The notes under the pieces were generated by a model. It made no database searches. It had not been told where the DNA came from and saw nothing but the letters and a program-made list of their open reading frames with translations. From an uncultured Campylobacter sp. (GTDB lineage: Bacteria > Actinomycetota > Actinomycetes > Mycobacteriales > Mycobacteriaceae), in contig CAMIME010000019.1 of the NCBI GenBank assembly GCA_946221035.1, positions 1 to 39,049 of the forward strand: a stretch of 39,049 bases of DNA. Direction: 5' to 3'. How positions within the stretch are numbered: the first letter of the stretch is position 1; each line of letters starts with the position of its first letter. Shown here in pieces: positions 31,695-39,010 of the stretch. The position numbers and the translations under genes are program-made.

Positions 31695-32069
31695 TTAGTA
31701 GGAGCTGAAGCCGTCCTCGGAAAGCGTGTGCACTTCATCCCCCGTGATCGCGGGGTTGAACACGGAGACGAGCACCAAGTCCTCGTCTTTGCCGCCCCTC
31801 AGGTAGTGGGCGTCGTGCTCGTCGAGCACGTAGATGGTGCCTGGGGTGATCGGGTAGATGTTGCCCTCGGTGTCCTCCACCTCGCCGGAGCCGGCGATGC
31901 AGTAGCAGGCCTCGAGGTGGTTGCGGTACTGCAGCTTCGATTCGGTGCCGGCGCGGACGACGGTGTGCGCGACGGCGAAGCCCATGTTGTCCTTGGCGGT
32001 AAGCAGGCGCTCGCTAGTGCCGCCGCCCCACTCGACAGTTTCTACGTCTTCACGGGATCGGATGAACAT
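31695..32069 (-). CDS. ectC: L-ectoine synthase (orphan)
   Basis: EctC closes the ring of N-gamma-acetyl-diaminobutyrate to make the compatible solute ectoine. The 124-residue cupin begins MFIRSREDVETVEWGGGTSERLL, has the core NHLEACYCIAGSGEVEDTEG (metal- and substrate-binding segment, about residues 50-69), YPITPGTIYVLDEHDAHYLRGG (about 71-92) and VSVFNPAITGDEVH. AAGGAG lies 9 nt before the ATG. The neighbours that would make its substrate (ectB, ectA) are absent from the whole window, and it lies opposite to the surrounding thi genes. It may work with ectAB elsewhere, or be a solitary ectC of the kind reported in other bacteria. Confidence 0.92.
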   Translation of the reverse strand: MFIRSREDVETVEWGGGTSERLLTAKDNMGFAVAHTVVRAGTESKLQYRNHLEACYCIAGSGEVEDTEGNIYPITPGTIYVLDEHDAHYLRGGKDEDLVLVSVFNPAITGDEVHTLSEDGFSSY

Positions 32070-32266
32070 CTGTTTTCTCCTTGTCTCGTTGGAAACGTGT
32101 CCACCTACAACGGTAACGAAAATCAGCAGGGCCCTGCTTTCTGATGGGCCAGCTGCGCCGCGTTTCAAACAGGAGGGAGGGGCACGTATGCACGCAGAAA
32201 GGCTCAGTGCAAACCTGAATTCGCTGGCGCATAGTGTCCGCTACAGAAGACATACCCGGGTTAATT

Positions 32267-32396
32267 CGCTGCTCGATTCCAGGGTTACGCTCGAAACCCG
32301 AATTCGAGGAGCAGCGCGGAGGCTTCCGACGAGCGCCACCTGGGGCTTTACGGGCGTGCGGCGGGCGCGAATTCGGGCTTACCCATAGCCTCCGCG
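32267..32396 (+). other. Inverted-repeat-rich, probably structured leader or intergenic element before thiO
   Basis: Within 130 nt there are two adjacent perfect stems: CGCTGCTC (32267-32274) with GAGCAGCG (32309-32316), enclosing a GGGTT/AACCC hairpin, and CGCGGAGGCT (32315-32324) with AGCCTCCGCG (32387-32396), enclosing GCGCC/GGCGC. A third pair, CCCGAATTCG (32297-32306) with CGAATTCGGG (32368-32377), crosses both and so can form only as a pseudoknot or alternative fold. None of the TPP riboswitch boxes is present. The whole 32070-32494 interval has no recognisable gene. Confidence 0.5.
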
Positions 32397-32480
32397 AGCG
32401 CACACATGCCCCCAGAGAGCACCGAACCGGGCCAACCGCACCGGAACGGCCAATCCCCCGCCAACCCACTCAACGGCCAT

Positions 32481-32486
32481 TACTCT
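32481..32486 (+). promoter_or_regulatory. -10 box of thiO (leaderless)
   Basis: TACTCT is followed by 8 nt and the GTG at 32495. If this is the main promoter, the inverted-repeat region upstream is not part of the thiO mRNA. Confidence 0.5.
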
Positions 32487-32494
32487 GAATTGCT

Positions 32495-33550
32495 GTGAAG
32501 ATTTCCGTCGTCGGTGCCGGCATCATCGGCCTGGCATCCGCGCTCACACTGGCAGACCGCGGCCACCGCGTCACCGTGCACGACCCGGCGCCCGCTTCCC
32601 AGGCCTCGCACTGGGCCGGCGGCATGCTGGCGCCTACCGCAGAGGTGGTGTACAAGCAAGACCCGCTCTTCCCGCTAATGCGCGCCGCCGGGGAATGGTA
32701 CCCGGAACTCATCGCGCTGACCGGCAAGTACAGCGACAAACCCACCGGTTACCGCACCGACGGCACGCTCGTGGTCGCCCGCGACCAGGCGGACCGCACG
32801 CACCTGGAGGAGCTGCAGGTCTACCAGGCCGCACACGGCATGGAGGTGGAAAGGACCACCACCCGCAAGGCCCGCACGCTCGAGCCGGCGCTCTCCCCCG
32901 CAATCGCCGGCGCCGTGCGGATTGCCGGCGACCACCAGGTCCAACCACGCCTGTTCACGCGCGCGCTGCACGACGCATGCCGAAACGCCCGCGTCGACTT
33001 CCGCCCCGACGTCGTCACCGACCTCGACAGCCTCGACGGGGACCAGGTTTTGGTCGCCGCCGGCCTCGGCGCCCGCGGCCTCGTCGAGGGCCTGAACCTG
33101 CGGCCGGTCTACGGCGACATCCTGCACCTCAAGGTCCCGAACCACCAGTACCCGCTGCTCACCCACGTGGTGCGCGGGTTCGTGGAGGACCGCCCCGTCT
33201 ACCTCATCCCGCGCAAGGACCGCACACTCACCATCGGCGCCACCACCCGCGAGGACGGCCGCGACCAACCCCGGGTCCAGGGCGTGCACCAGCTGCTTCG
33301 CGACGCCATCGAGCTCGTCCCCGGCATCGAAGAATGCGACCTCGTCGAGGCAGGTGCCGGTGCGCGGCCCGGCACCCCGGACGACCTGCCCTACCTGGGG
33401 CGAATCGACGAGCGGGTCACGGTGTCCACCGGGTATTTCCGTCACGGAATCCTGTTGGCATCGCTGGGGGCGAGGTGCGGGGCGGATATCGTCGAGAAGC
33501 AAAAGCCCCCAATAGACTTGAGCGCGTGCGACCCAAGGAGGCATACGTGA
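32495..33550 (+). CDS. thiO: Glycine oxidase ThiO
   Basis: The 351-residue FAD enzyme oxidises glycine to the imine used to build the thiazole ring of thiamine. The N-terminal dinucleotide-binding motif VVGAGIIGLASALTLADRGH (about residues 5-24), ASQASHWAGGMLAPTAEV (about 34-51), YLIPRKDRTLTIGATTRED and the C-terminal ARPGTPDDLPYLG and GYFRHGILLA blocks are all family features. It starts with GTG and has no ribosome-binding site. Its stop overlaps the thiS start (GTGA), giving a tight thiO-thiS-thiG operon. Confidence 0.94.
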   Translation: MKISVVGAGIIGLASALTLADRGHRVTVHDPAPASQASHWAGGMLAPTAEVVYKQDPLFPLMRAAGEWYPELIALTGKYSDKPTGYRTDGTLVVARDQADRTHLEELQVYQAAHGMEVERTTTRKARTLEPALSPAIAGAVRIAGDHQVQPRLFTRALHDACRNARVDFRPDVVTDLDSLDGDQVLVAAGLGARGLVEGLNLRPVYGDILHLKVPNHQYPLLTHVVRGFVEDRPVYLIPRKDRTLTIGATTREDGRDQPRVQGVHQLLRDAIELVPGIEECDLVEAGAGARPGTPDDLPYLGRIDERVTVSTGYFRHGILLASLGARCGADIVEKQKPPIDLSACDPRRHT

Positions 33551-33741
33551 ATATCACACTCAACGGCGAGGCCGCGACCACCGAGGCGGCGACCGTGGCG
33601 GAGCTGGTCAACGAGGTCGGAGCGCCGGAGGTCGGCACCGCGGTCGCGGTGGACGGCGAGGTCGTGCCGCGCTCCGAGTGGGCGACCAAGCTCGCCGAGG
33701 GCGCTGCCGTGGACATCCTCACCGCGGTCCAGGGAGGCTGA
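33547..33741 (+). CDS. thiS: Sulfur carrier protein ThiS
   Basis: This 64-residue ubiquitin-fold protein carries sulfur as a C-terminal thiocarboxylate for thiazole synthesis. It begins MNITLNGEAATTEAATVAEL with a GTG start (33547, AAGGAGG upstream) and ends in the required Gly-Gly (TAVQGG). It is activated by the ThiF-type enzyme encoded at 35474-36565 and donates sulfur to ThiG, whose gene starts 2 nt downstream. Confidence 0.95.
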   Translation: MNITLNGEAATTEAATVAELVNEVGAPEVGTAVAVDGEVVPRSEWATKLAEGAAVDILTAVQGG

Positions 33742-33743
33742 GC

Positions 33744-34523
33744 GTGCTGGAGATAGCGGGCACACAGTTCGGCTCGCACCTGATCATGGGCACGGGCGGG
33801 GCGACCAGCATGGACATGCTGGAACGGGCGCTCGTCGCCTCGGGCACGGAGCTGACCACGGTGGCGATGCGTCGCTACAGCGCGCAGACGCAGGGCGAAT
33901 CCGTCTTCGACCTGCTGCGCCGCCTCAACATCGCTCCGCTGCCGAACACCGCCGGTTGCCGCACGGCCCGCGACGCGGTGATCACCGCGAAACTCGCGCG
34001 CGAAGCGCTCGGCACGGACTGGGTGAAACTCGAGGTCATTGCCGACGACCGCACGCTTCTACCGGACGTGGTGGAAACGGTCGACGCGTGCGAAATGCTT
34101 ATCGACGAAGGCTTCACCGTCCTCGCCTACACCTCCGATGACCCCGTCGCCGCAAAGCGCTTGGAGGATCTCGGCGCCGCGGCCGTCATGCCGCTCGGCT
34201 CCCCCATCGGCACGGGCTTAGGCATTTTGAACCCCCACAACATCGAACTCATCTGCTCTCGCGCTGAAGTGCCCGTGCTTATCGACGCCGGCGTCGGCAC
34301 CGCCTCCGATGCCACCCTCGCCATGGAACTCGGCTGCTCCGGCGTGCTGCTGGCCAGTGCGGTAAACCGCTGCCAGGATCCGGTGGCCATGGCGCAGGCG
34401 ATGCGGCACGCCGTGGAGGCTGGCCGGCTCGCCCGCGCCGCGGGGCGCATTCCCCGGCGCGAGCACGCCGTCGCCTCCTCCACCTTCGACGGTCTCGCAA
34501 GCTGGGCCGATCAGGTGCTGTAG
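33744..34523 (+). CDS. thiG: Thiazole synthase ThiG
   Basis: ThiG condenses deoxyxylulose phosphate, the glycine imine and ThiS-bound sulfur into the thiazole ring. The 259-residue TIM barrel has HLIMGTGGATSMDMLERAL near residue 13, the Schiff-base lysine in WVKLEVIADDRTLLPD (about residues 93-108), AVMPLGSPIGTGLGILNPHN (about 149-168) and PVLIDAGVGTASDATLAMELG (about 176-196). It starts with GTG at 33744 behind AGGGAGG. The stop codon directly abuts the stop of the convergent dehydrogenase gene, leaving no room for a separate terminator. Confidence 0.96.
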   Translation: MLEIAGTQFGSHLIMGTGGATSMDMLERALVASGTELTTVAMRRYSAQTQGESVFDLLRRLNIAPLPNTAGCRTARDAVITAKLAREALGTDWVKLEVIADDRTLLPDVVETVDACEMLIDEGFTVLAYTSDDPVAAKRLEDLGAAAVMPLGSPIGTGLGILNPHNIELICSRAEVPVLIDAGVGTASDATLAMELGCSGVLLASAVNRCQDPVAMAQAMRHAVEAGRLARAAGRIPRREHAVASSTFDGLASWADQVL

Positions 34524-35414
34524 CTAGTCGCGGCCCTCGAGTGCCTCGGCCACGCGCTGCAGGTAGGTGTTACGCTTTTCGGCTGCCTCCGGGGTGTAGC
34601 CCTTGCCGTAGGCGTCCTCGACCATCGCGGCCGCACGCTTGGCGTCGTCGCCGCCGTAGTCGTATGCCTTCAGGTCGTTGATCTTCTCAAACGACGGCCG
34701 CAGGAACTCGAGGGTGAAACTGATGCCCTTCGGCGTGGTCTGGTTCACGGCCTCGAGCGGGCCGACAACGGACCAGCGAATGCCGAGGGAGTTCTTCATC
34801 GCCTTGTCGATGTCCTCCGGCGACGCGATGCCTTCGTTGAGCAGGTACATCGCCTCGTCGAGAATGCGCTTTTGGAAGCGGTTGGCAATGTAGCCCTCGA
34901 TCTCCTTATTCAGGGTCACCGCGGCTTTGCCGATCTTCTCGTAGAACTCGCGCGCAGTGGTCATGGTCTCGTCGGAGGTGCGCTCGCCCGGCACGAGCTC
35001 CACCAGCGGCAGCAGGTGCGGCGGGTTGAACGGGTGGGCGATGAGGACCTTGGCCGCCTGGGCGTCTTCGAGCACGGAGGCGATGTCCGTCGGCAGCAGC
35101 GCCGAGGAGGACGAGGCGTAGATGATTTCCGGGTTCGCGCCGTAGACGGTCTGCGCCATGTTCTGCTTGAACTCGAGGGTCTCCGGGCCATTCTCCTGCA
35201 CCAGGAACGCATCCGCCACGGCGTCCTCGACGGAGTCAACCTTTTGAATCTGCGGGGAGCCCTCAGCCAACCCTGCGTTCGTCTTCTGGATGAGCTCGTC
35301 GATATCATCGCGCACATCTGTGACTTTCACCGTGTAGCCGTTCTCCGCGAACAGCTTGGCAAAGGACTCGCCGATTGTGCCGTAACCAATTACTGCAATC
35401 GTGTTCGTGTTCAT
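34524..35414 (-). CDS. 3-hydroxyacyl-CoA-dehydrogenase-family oxidoreductase (carnitine dehydrogenase-like)
   Basis: The 296-residue NAD-dependent enzyme has an N-terminal Rossmann fold (IAVIGYGTIGESFAKLFAENG, about residues 6-26), the SSSSALLPTDIA segment, the active-site AHPFNPPHLLPLVELVPG (about 137-154) and a C-terminal helical domain (GYIANRFQKRILDEAMYLLNEGIAS, about 185-209). The HPFNPPHLLPLVE form is shared by 3-hydroxybutyryl-CoA, L-gulonate and L-carnitine dehydrogenases, so the substrate is open. I chose the ATG at 35414, preceded by GAGGGG. It lies antisense between thiG and thiF, splitting the thiamine cluster. Confidence 0.85.
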   Translation of the reverse strand: MNTNTIAVIGYGTIGESFAKLFAENGYTVKVTDVRDDIDELIQKTNAGLAEGSPQIQKVDSVEDAVADAFLVQENGPETLEFKQNMAQTVYGANPEIIYASSSSALLPTDIASVLEDAQAAKVLIAHPFNPPHLLPLVELVPGERTSDETMTTAREFYEKIGKAAVTLNKEIEGYIANRFQKRILDEAMYLLNEGIASPEDIDKAMKNSLGIRWSVVGPLEAVNQTTPKGISFTLEFLRPSFEKINDLKAYDYGGDDAKRAAAMVEDAYGKGYTPEAAEKRNTYLQRVAEALEGRD

Positions 35415-35473
35415 GCCCCTCAATTGTTCCACCGGCTCCCGCACGCTGCAGCGCCCCTGCTAGAACGGTATGC

Positions 35474-36565
35474 ATGCTGCCAGAGGAAGAACTGAAGCGC
35501 ACTGCGCGCCAAATGACGCTCATCGGCCCGCACGCGCAGGAAACCCTCCACAACGCGCGGGTTCTGGTCATTGGCGCGGGCGGCCTCGGCTGCCCCGTGA
35601 TGCAGTCGCTCGCCGCAACCGGCATCGGGCACGTCGAGGTCTGGGACGACGACACCGTGGCGCTGTCCAACATCCACCGCCAGATTCTCTTCGGCGCGGA
35701 CGACGTCGGGAGGAAGAAGGTCGAGGTCGCCGCCGAGCGCCTGCGCGCGCTCCAGCCCGGCATCGACATCACCGCCGTCGACGACCGCCTCACAGAAAGA
35801 AACATTCTGGCGGCGCTTCGCGGCGTCGACGTGCTCATTGACGGCTCCGACACCTTCGCCACGAAGTTCCTCGCCGCCGACGCCGCGGAGATCACCGGCA
35901 CGCCCCTCGTGTGGGGTTCGGTGCTGCGCTACCGCGGAGACTTCGCCCTGTGGTGGTCCGGCCCCGGCGCGCCCGAGGACGGCGTGGGCATGCGCGACCT
36001 CTACCCCGCGCAGCCGGACGCGGATTCCGTGCCGGATTGCGCCACCGCCGGCGTGCTCGGCGTGACCACCTCCGTGGTCGGCTCGCTCATGTCCACCGAG
36101 GTAGTGAAGTTCATCCTCGGGCGCGCCGAAATCGGTCGGCTGCATATGTACGACGCGCTGTCCGCCACCATCCGCCGCTTCAAAGTCACCCGCGACCCGG
36201 CGCGCCCGCTGGCCACCACTCTTGGCGCATACACGGATGCGTGCGCAGTTCCCTCATCTGAGGGGCAGTCGCTTTACGACGCCCTGACGGCCCACCGGCT
36301 CCCCTCCCTCGACGTGCGCGAACCCCACGAAAAAGCGATCGCGGACCTTCCTGTGCCGGGCGTGAACCTGCCGCTGAGCGAGGTGGAGCGCGATCCGTCC
36401 GCCGCCAAGCGGGCGCTGGCGCGCTTCTCCCCCGGCGACGAGGTGGTGGTGTACTGCGCGGGTGGGGTGCGCTCGGAGAAGTTCGTGGCACAGCACGCCG
36501 ACCTCGCAGAGTCTTTGGGCATTTCGCTGACCTCGTTGCCGGGAGGCGTGCAGCGCTGGGGATGA
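35474..36565 (+). CDS. thiF: ThiF/MoeB-type adenylyltransferase with C-terminal rhodanese domain
   Basis: The 363-residue enzyme adenylates the C-terminus of ThiS (or MoaD-like carriers) so that sulfur can be added. The E1-like domain has VLVIGAGGLGCPVMQSLAATG (about residues 31-51), LSNIHRQILFGADDVGRKK, the SDTFATKFLAADAAE block, and the catalytic-cysteine region DCATAGVLGV (about 189-198). A rhodanese domain (about 270-363) has VVYCAGGVRSEKF with its active cysteine and ends PGGVQRWG. CxxC zinc pairs as in E. coli MoeB are absent. A TAGAAC box 7 nt before the ATG suggests a leaderless mRNA. Context with thiE/O/S/G favours the thiamine role. Confidence 0.88.
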   Translation: MLPEEELKRTARQMTLIGPHAQETLHNARVLVIGAGGLGCPVMQSLAATGIGHVEVWDDDTVALSNIHRQILFGADDVGRKKVEVAAERLRALQPGIDITAVDDRLTERNILAALRGVDVLIDGSDTFATKFLAADAAEITGTPLVWGSVLRYRGDFALWWSGPGAPEDGVGMRDLYPAQPDADSVPDCATAGVLGVTTSVVGSLMSTEVVKFILGRAEIGRLHMYDALSATIRRFKVTRDPARPLATTLGAYTDACAVPSSEGQSLYDALTAHRLPSLDVREPHEKAIADLPVPGVNLPLSEVERDPSAAKRALARFSPGDEVVVYCAGGVRSEKFVAQHADLAESLGISLTSLPGGVQRWG

Positions 36566-36735
36566 TCTGCGATGCTTTTGCTACACAGATCAAGGAGGAA
36601 ACCCCCATGTGGGGAGCACAACGGCGAGCGCACCGATTGGGTCGTCGGCGATCGCGTCTGCCAGCGATGCATCCGATGCGGCGAGCAGGAGGCCGAAGAC
36701 AACCAGAATCGCCGGTGCGACGCGATTAACCCGGC

Positions 36736-36741
36736 TATAAA
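36736..36741 (+). promoter_or_regulatory. -10 box of the first secreted four-cysteine protein (leaderless)
   Basis: TATAAA lies 7 nt before the ATG at 36749, with no ribosome-binding site between. Confidence 0.55.
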
Positions 36742-36748
36742 GGTACGC

Positions 36749-37177
36749 ATGACCACGAAACTGCTCGCAGCTGCTACGGCTGTCACCGCCGCCATTACCC
36801 TCGCCCCCTTCGCTTCCGCCCAGGCCCCGACGCTCACTGTGTCGAATTCAGCAGGCAACGTACGATGCGAACTCACCCAGTTTGGAGCCGCCACCGAAAC
36901 CCTCTGTGTCAGCGACACCGCGCGCCAGACACAGCCCGAATGCAACCCCGAGGGCCAGCTCATTCCCGCCATCGCCATCCAGGACAAGTTCGTGGACCGC
37001 AAGTGCTGGAACCAGGGCTTTGCTGACGAGCCGCAGAGATTGGGAACGCTGCAGTCCCGCTCGCTCGGTACCGCGACGGTGTTCCAGGGCTTCAGCGGCA
37101 ACCTCTACGTTTTTGACACTGCCCAGCGCGCCCTGATTCGCGCGGGTTCCGCCAACGCCGTTCTGTTTGACTTTTAA
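36749..37177 (+). CDS. Secreted four-cysteine protein, first of a tandem pair
   Basis: The 142-residue exported protein has a clear Sec signal peptide (MTTKLLAAATAVTAAITLAP, cleavage after ASA near residue 25) and a mature region of about 117 residues with four cysteines: VRCELTQFG, TLCVSD, PECNPEG and RKCWNQG. The first two spacings (13 and 12 residues) are identical to those of the next gene's product and the third differs by one (21 versus 20). Both proteins end with a VFQGFSGNLYVFD or NFFIGDRG-like beta segment. I recognise the style from corynebacterial secretomes but not a function. The frame stays open upstream to 36572, but the signal peptide and the -10 box fix the start here. Confidence 0.7.
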   Translation: MTTKLLAAATAVTAAITLAPFASAQAPTLTVSNSAGNVRCELTQFGAATETLCVSDTARQTQPECNPEGQLIPAIAIQDKFVDRKCWNQGFADEPQRLGTLQSRSLGTATVFQGFSGNLYVFDTAQRALIRAGSANAVLFDF

Positions 37178-37188
37178 GGAGTCACGCC

Positions 37189-37722
37189 ATGCGCAAACTC
37201 ACCGCCGCACTGCTTACCGCCACCGCAGCGCTAGCTTGCTTGCCGACGGCCTCCGGTCAAACCCCCACCCCCACCTGGCCCGCCGAGTACCGCCAACTCC
37301 CCGCCCAGGCGCCCTACGCCACGTTCTCCAACCAGCAGGACACCGCCCGCTGCGGGGTGTACAACATTGACGGCCAGGACTTCATCCAATGCATCAGTCT
37401 GGTCGACAAGATGCCCGGCCACATGTGCAACCAGCGCTACGGCGAGGCAAACGCCATGAACTCCGTCGCGTCGGACGCGTGGAACTGCTTGCCCAAGAAC
37501 TCGTTCGCAGGCGCTCCCGCGATTGGCAACTTCCAGCTGCGCCACTTCGGTAGCCAGTTCGTGGCAACCGACTCCAGGGGCAACTTCTTCATCGGGGACC
37601 GCGGCCTCAACCGGGTGATCCGCGTCGGCGAGATCAACGACATCTACATCGACAACCGCCGCGTGATCGGCTTCAACTCCCGGATCAACGGTTCTTCCAT
37701 TCCCGCCGGTTCCTCGATCTAA
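37189..37722 (+). CDS. Secreted four-cysteine protein, second of a tandem pair
   Basis: The 177-residue paralogue starts 11 nt after its neighbour behind AAGGAGT. A signal peptide (MRKLTAALLTATAALACLPT, cleavage near ASG at residue 23) is followed by a Pro-rich stretch (TPTPTWPAEYRQLPAQAP) and the same four-cysteine frame (ARCGVYN, IQCISL, HMCNQRY, WNCLPKN). The C-terminal part (GNFFIGDRGLNRVIRVGEINDIYIDN) extends beyond the first protein by about 25 residues. The conserved cysteines probably form two disulfides outside the cell. One operon with the first gene; likely a duplicated pair acting in the envelope or medium (inference). Confidence 0.7.
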   Translation: MRKLTAALLTATAALACLPTASGQTPTPTWPAEYRQLPAQAPYATFSNQQDTARCGVYNIDGQDFIQCISLVDKMPGHMCNQRYGEANAMNSVASDAWNCLPKNSFAGAPAIGNFQLRHFGSQFVATDSRGNFFIGDRGLNRVIRVGEINDIYIDNRRVIGFNSRINGSSIPAGSSI

Positions 37723-37758
37723 CTTTCGAATCGCCTCCCCGGTGTCAGAAGCTGTGTC

Positions 37759-37764
37759 TATACT
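37759..37764 (+). promoter_or_regulatory. -10 box of the unknown gene at 37803
   Basis: TATACT lies 38 nt before the TTG start; AAGGAGG at about 37792-37798 is the ribosome-binding site. Confidence 0.5.
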
Positions 37765-37802
37765 GTCGCCCTGCCACACAACAACTACATAAGGAGGCGC
37801 CA

Positions 37803-38240
37803 TTGGCAGAGTTGCTGCGAGCCGCGGTGAGGTGCGTTGATACCCTCTCGCTCTTACCCCGGGAACGGCATCTATTGGCAGAAATTGCGCAGCGTGCCGA
37901 CGACTCCACCGAGCCCCAACTCGGTGCAGACGGCACCGTCCGACAAGGCCGGGTCGGCTACGTCCACGAGATTTACGGAGGTAAATCGGACCTAGCCGGG
38001 CAAATGCAGTCGGACATGATCCAGAGCTATCTCGTCGTCTTCGAGGCGACCGGATGGCTCCAGGCAGTAACCGATCCGGCTCGCGACGGGGCCTATCAAC
38101 TCAATGTCCGCCGGTTAAACCGCCTCGCGCAGGCTGCGGAGGACGGCACCGATCCGAAGGATGAGGAGGAACCGGGAGACTTCTCCCCCGGTGACCCAGA
38201 GGGGTTCGCCGAGAGAGTGGACCGACTCCTCGTCCGGTAG
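37803..38240 (+). CDS. Hypothetical protein
   Basis: This 145-residue soluble protein starts with TTG (AAGGAGG a few bases upstream) and reads MAELLRAAVRCVDTLSLLPR. A helical first part is followed by RVGYVHEIYGGKSDLAGQMQ (about residues 50-69), an SDMIQSYLVVFEATGWLQAV helix and a very acidic linker (DGTDPKDEEEPGDFSPGD, about 113-130) before the end. No signal peptide, membrane helix or familiar motif is present. It may start later. Base composition matches its neighbours and its own promoter suggests a real gene; I cannot assign a function. Confidence 0.6.
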   Translation: MAELLRAAVRCVDTLSLLPRERHLLAEIAQRADDSTEPQLGADGTVRQGRVGYVHEIYGGKSDLAGQMQSDMIQSYLVVFEATGWLQAVTDPARDGAYQLNVRRLNRLAQAAEDGTDPKDEEEPGDFSPGDPEGFAERVDRLLVR

Positions 38241-38272
38241 GGGTGCCGACGGGCTGGTGTAGAAATGTGTGC

Positions 38273-38947
38273 ATGAGAATCCTGGCACTATCCACCAGCG
38301 TCCACCGGTACGAAACTTCCGGCATTCACACCGGTATGTGGCTCGGCGAGTACACCCACTTCTACGACGTACTCACGAAAGCCGGCCACACCGTCGAGCT
38401 CGCCAGCGTCGACGGCGGCACAGTTCCCATCGACCCGGTGAGCCTGAAAACCCCGGTCATCCAGATGGGCGGTACCAACAAGCGCTACGAAGACCCGGAG
38501 TTCATGAGCCAGCTCGACGACACTGAGGCCATCGACTCCGTCGACCTCGACGCATTTGACGGCATTTACCTCATCGGTGGCCACGGCACCATGTTCGACT
38601 TCCCCACCGAACCCGTCTCCGCCGCCGTCGCCCACTTCGCGGACGCCGGAAAGATTGTCTCGGCCGTTTGCCACGGACCGTGCGGCCTACTCGATGTCAC
38701 ACTCGCAGATGGCACCAAGCTTCTCGACGGCCGGCGGGTCACCGGATACTCCTGGACCGAGGAGAAGCTGGCCCGACGCACCGAGGAGGTCCCCTTCAGC
38801 TTGGAGGATCGCCTTGAGGCCGAGGCCGCCGAGTACAGCACCGCCAAGGTGCCCATGACCAAGCACGTGGTCGTCGACGGGAAGCTGATCACCGGCCAGA
38901 ACCCGATGAGCGCCGCGGGTGTGGCCGAGGCGATCCTCGCGCTGTAG
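38273..38947 (+). CDS. DJ-1/PfpI (class I glutamine amidotransferase-like) family protein
   Basis: The 224-residue protein has the DJ-1/PfpI fold: MRILALSTSVHRYETSGIHT at the start, a YEDPEFMSQLDDTE segment, FDGIYLIGGHGTMFDFP with the conserved glutamine amidotransferase turn (about residues 97-113), and the nucleophile elbow AVCHGPCGLL with the reactive cysteine (about 135-144). Members act as glyoxalases/deglycases, chaperones (Hsp31) or proteases. The Hsp31-like TGMWLGEY segment near the N-terminus favours a glyoxalase III-type role (inference). A TAGAAA box 7 nt upstream suggests a leaderless mRNA. Convergent with the tRNA gene beyond the terminator. Confidence 0.88.
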   Translation: MRILALSTSVHRYETSGIHTGMWLGEYTHFYDVLTKAGHTVELASVDGGTVPIDPVSLKTPVIQMGGTNKRYEDPEFMSQLDDTEAIDSVDLDAFDGIYLIGGHGTMFDFPTEPVSAAVAHFADAGKIVSAVCHGPCGLLDVTLADGTKLLDGRRVTGYSWTEEKLARRTEEVPFSLEDRLEAEAAEYSTAKVPMTKHVVVDGKLITGQNPMSAAGVAEAILAL

Positions 38948-38967
38948 GTCACGCCGTATACGCATAA

Positions 38968-39004
38968 GAAAAACCTGGCCAGAGGAAATATCCTCTGGCC
39001 AGGT
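38968..39004 (-). terminator. Strong bidirectional-looking hairpin terminating the tRNA transcript
   Basis: A perfect 14-bp stem (38973-38986 with 38991-39004) encloses a 4-nt loop. On the minus strand it is followed by TTTTTCTTAT, so it ends the leftward tRNA transcript; the plus-strand side lacks a T-run but the stem may still slow the DJ-1 transcript. Confidence 0.92.
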
Positions 39005-39010
39005 ACTTAG

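Noticed and set aside
32070..32494. A second TPP riboswitch before thiO
   Set aside because: The CTGAGA and ACCTG/CCAGCG boxes seen before thiC are absent here.
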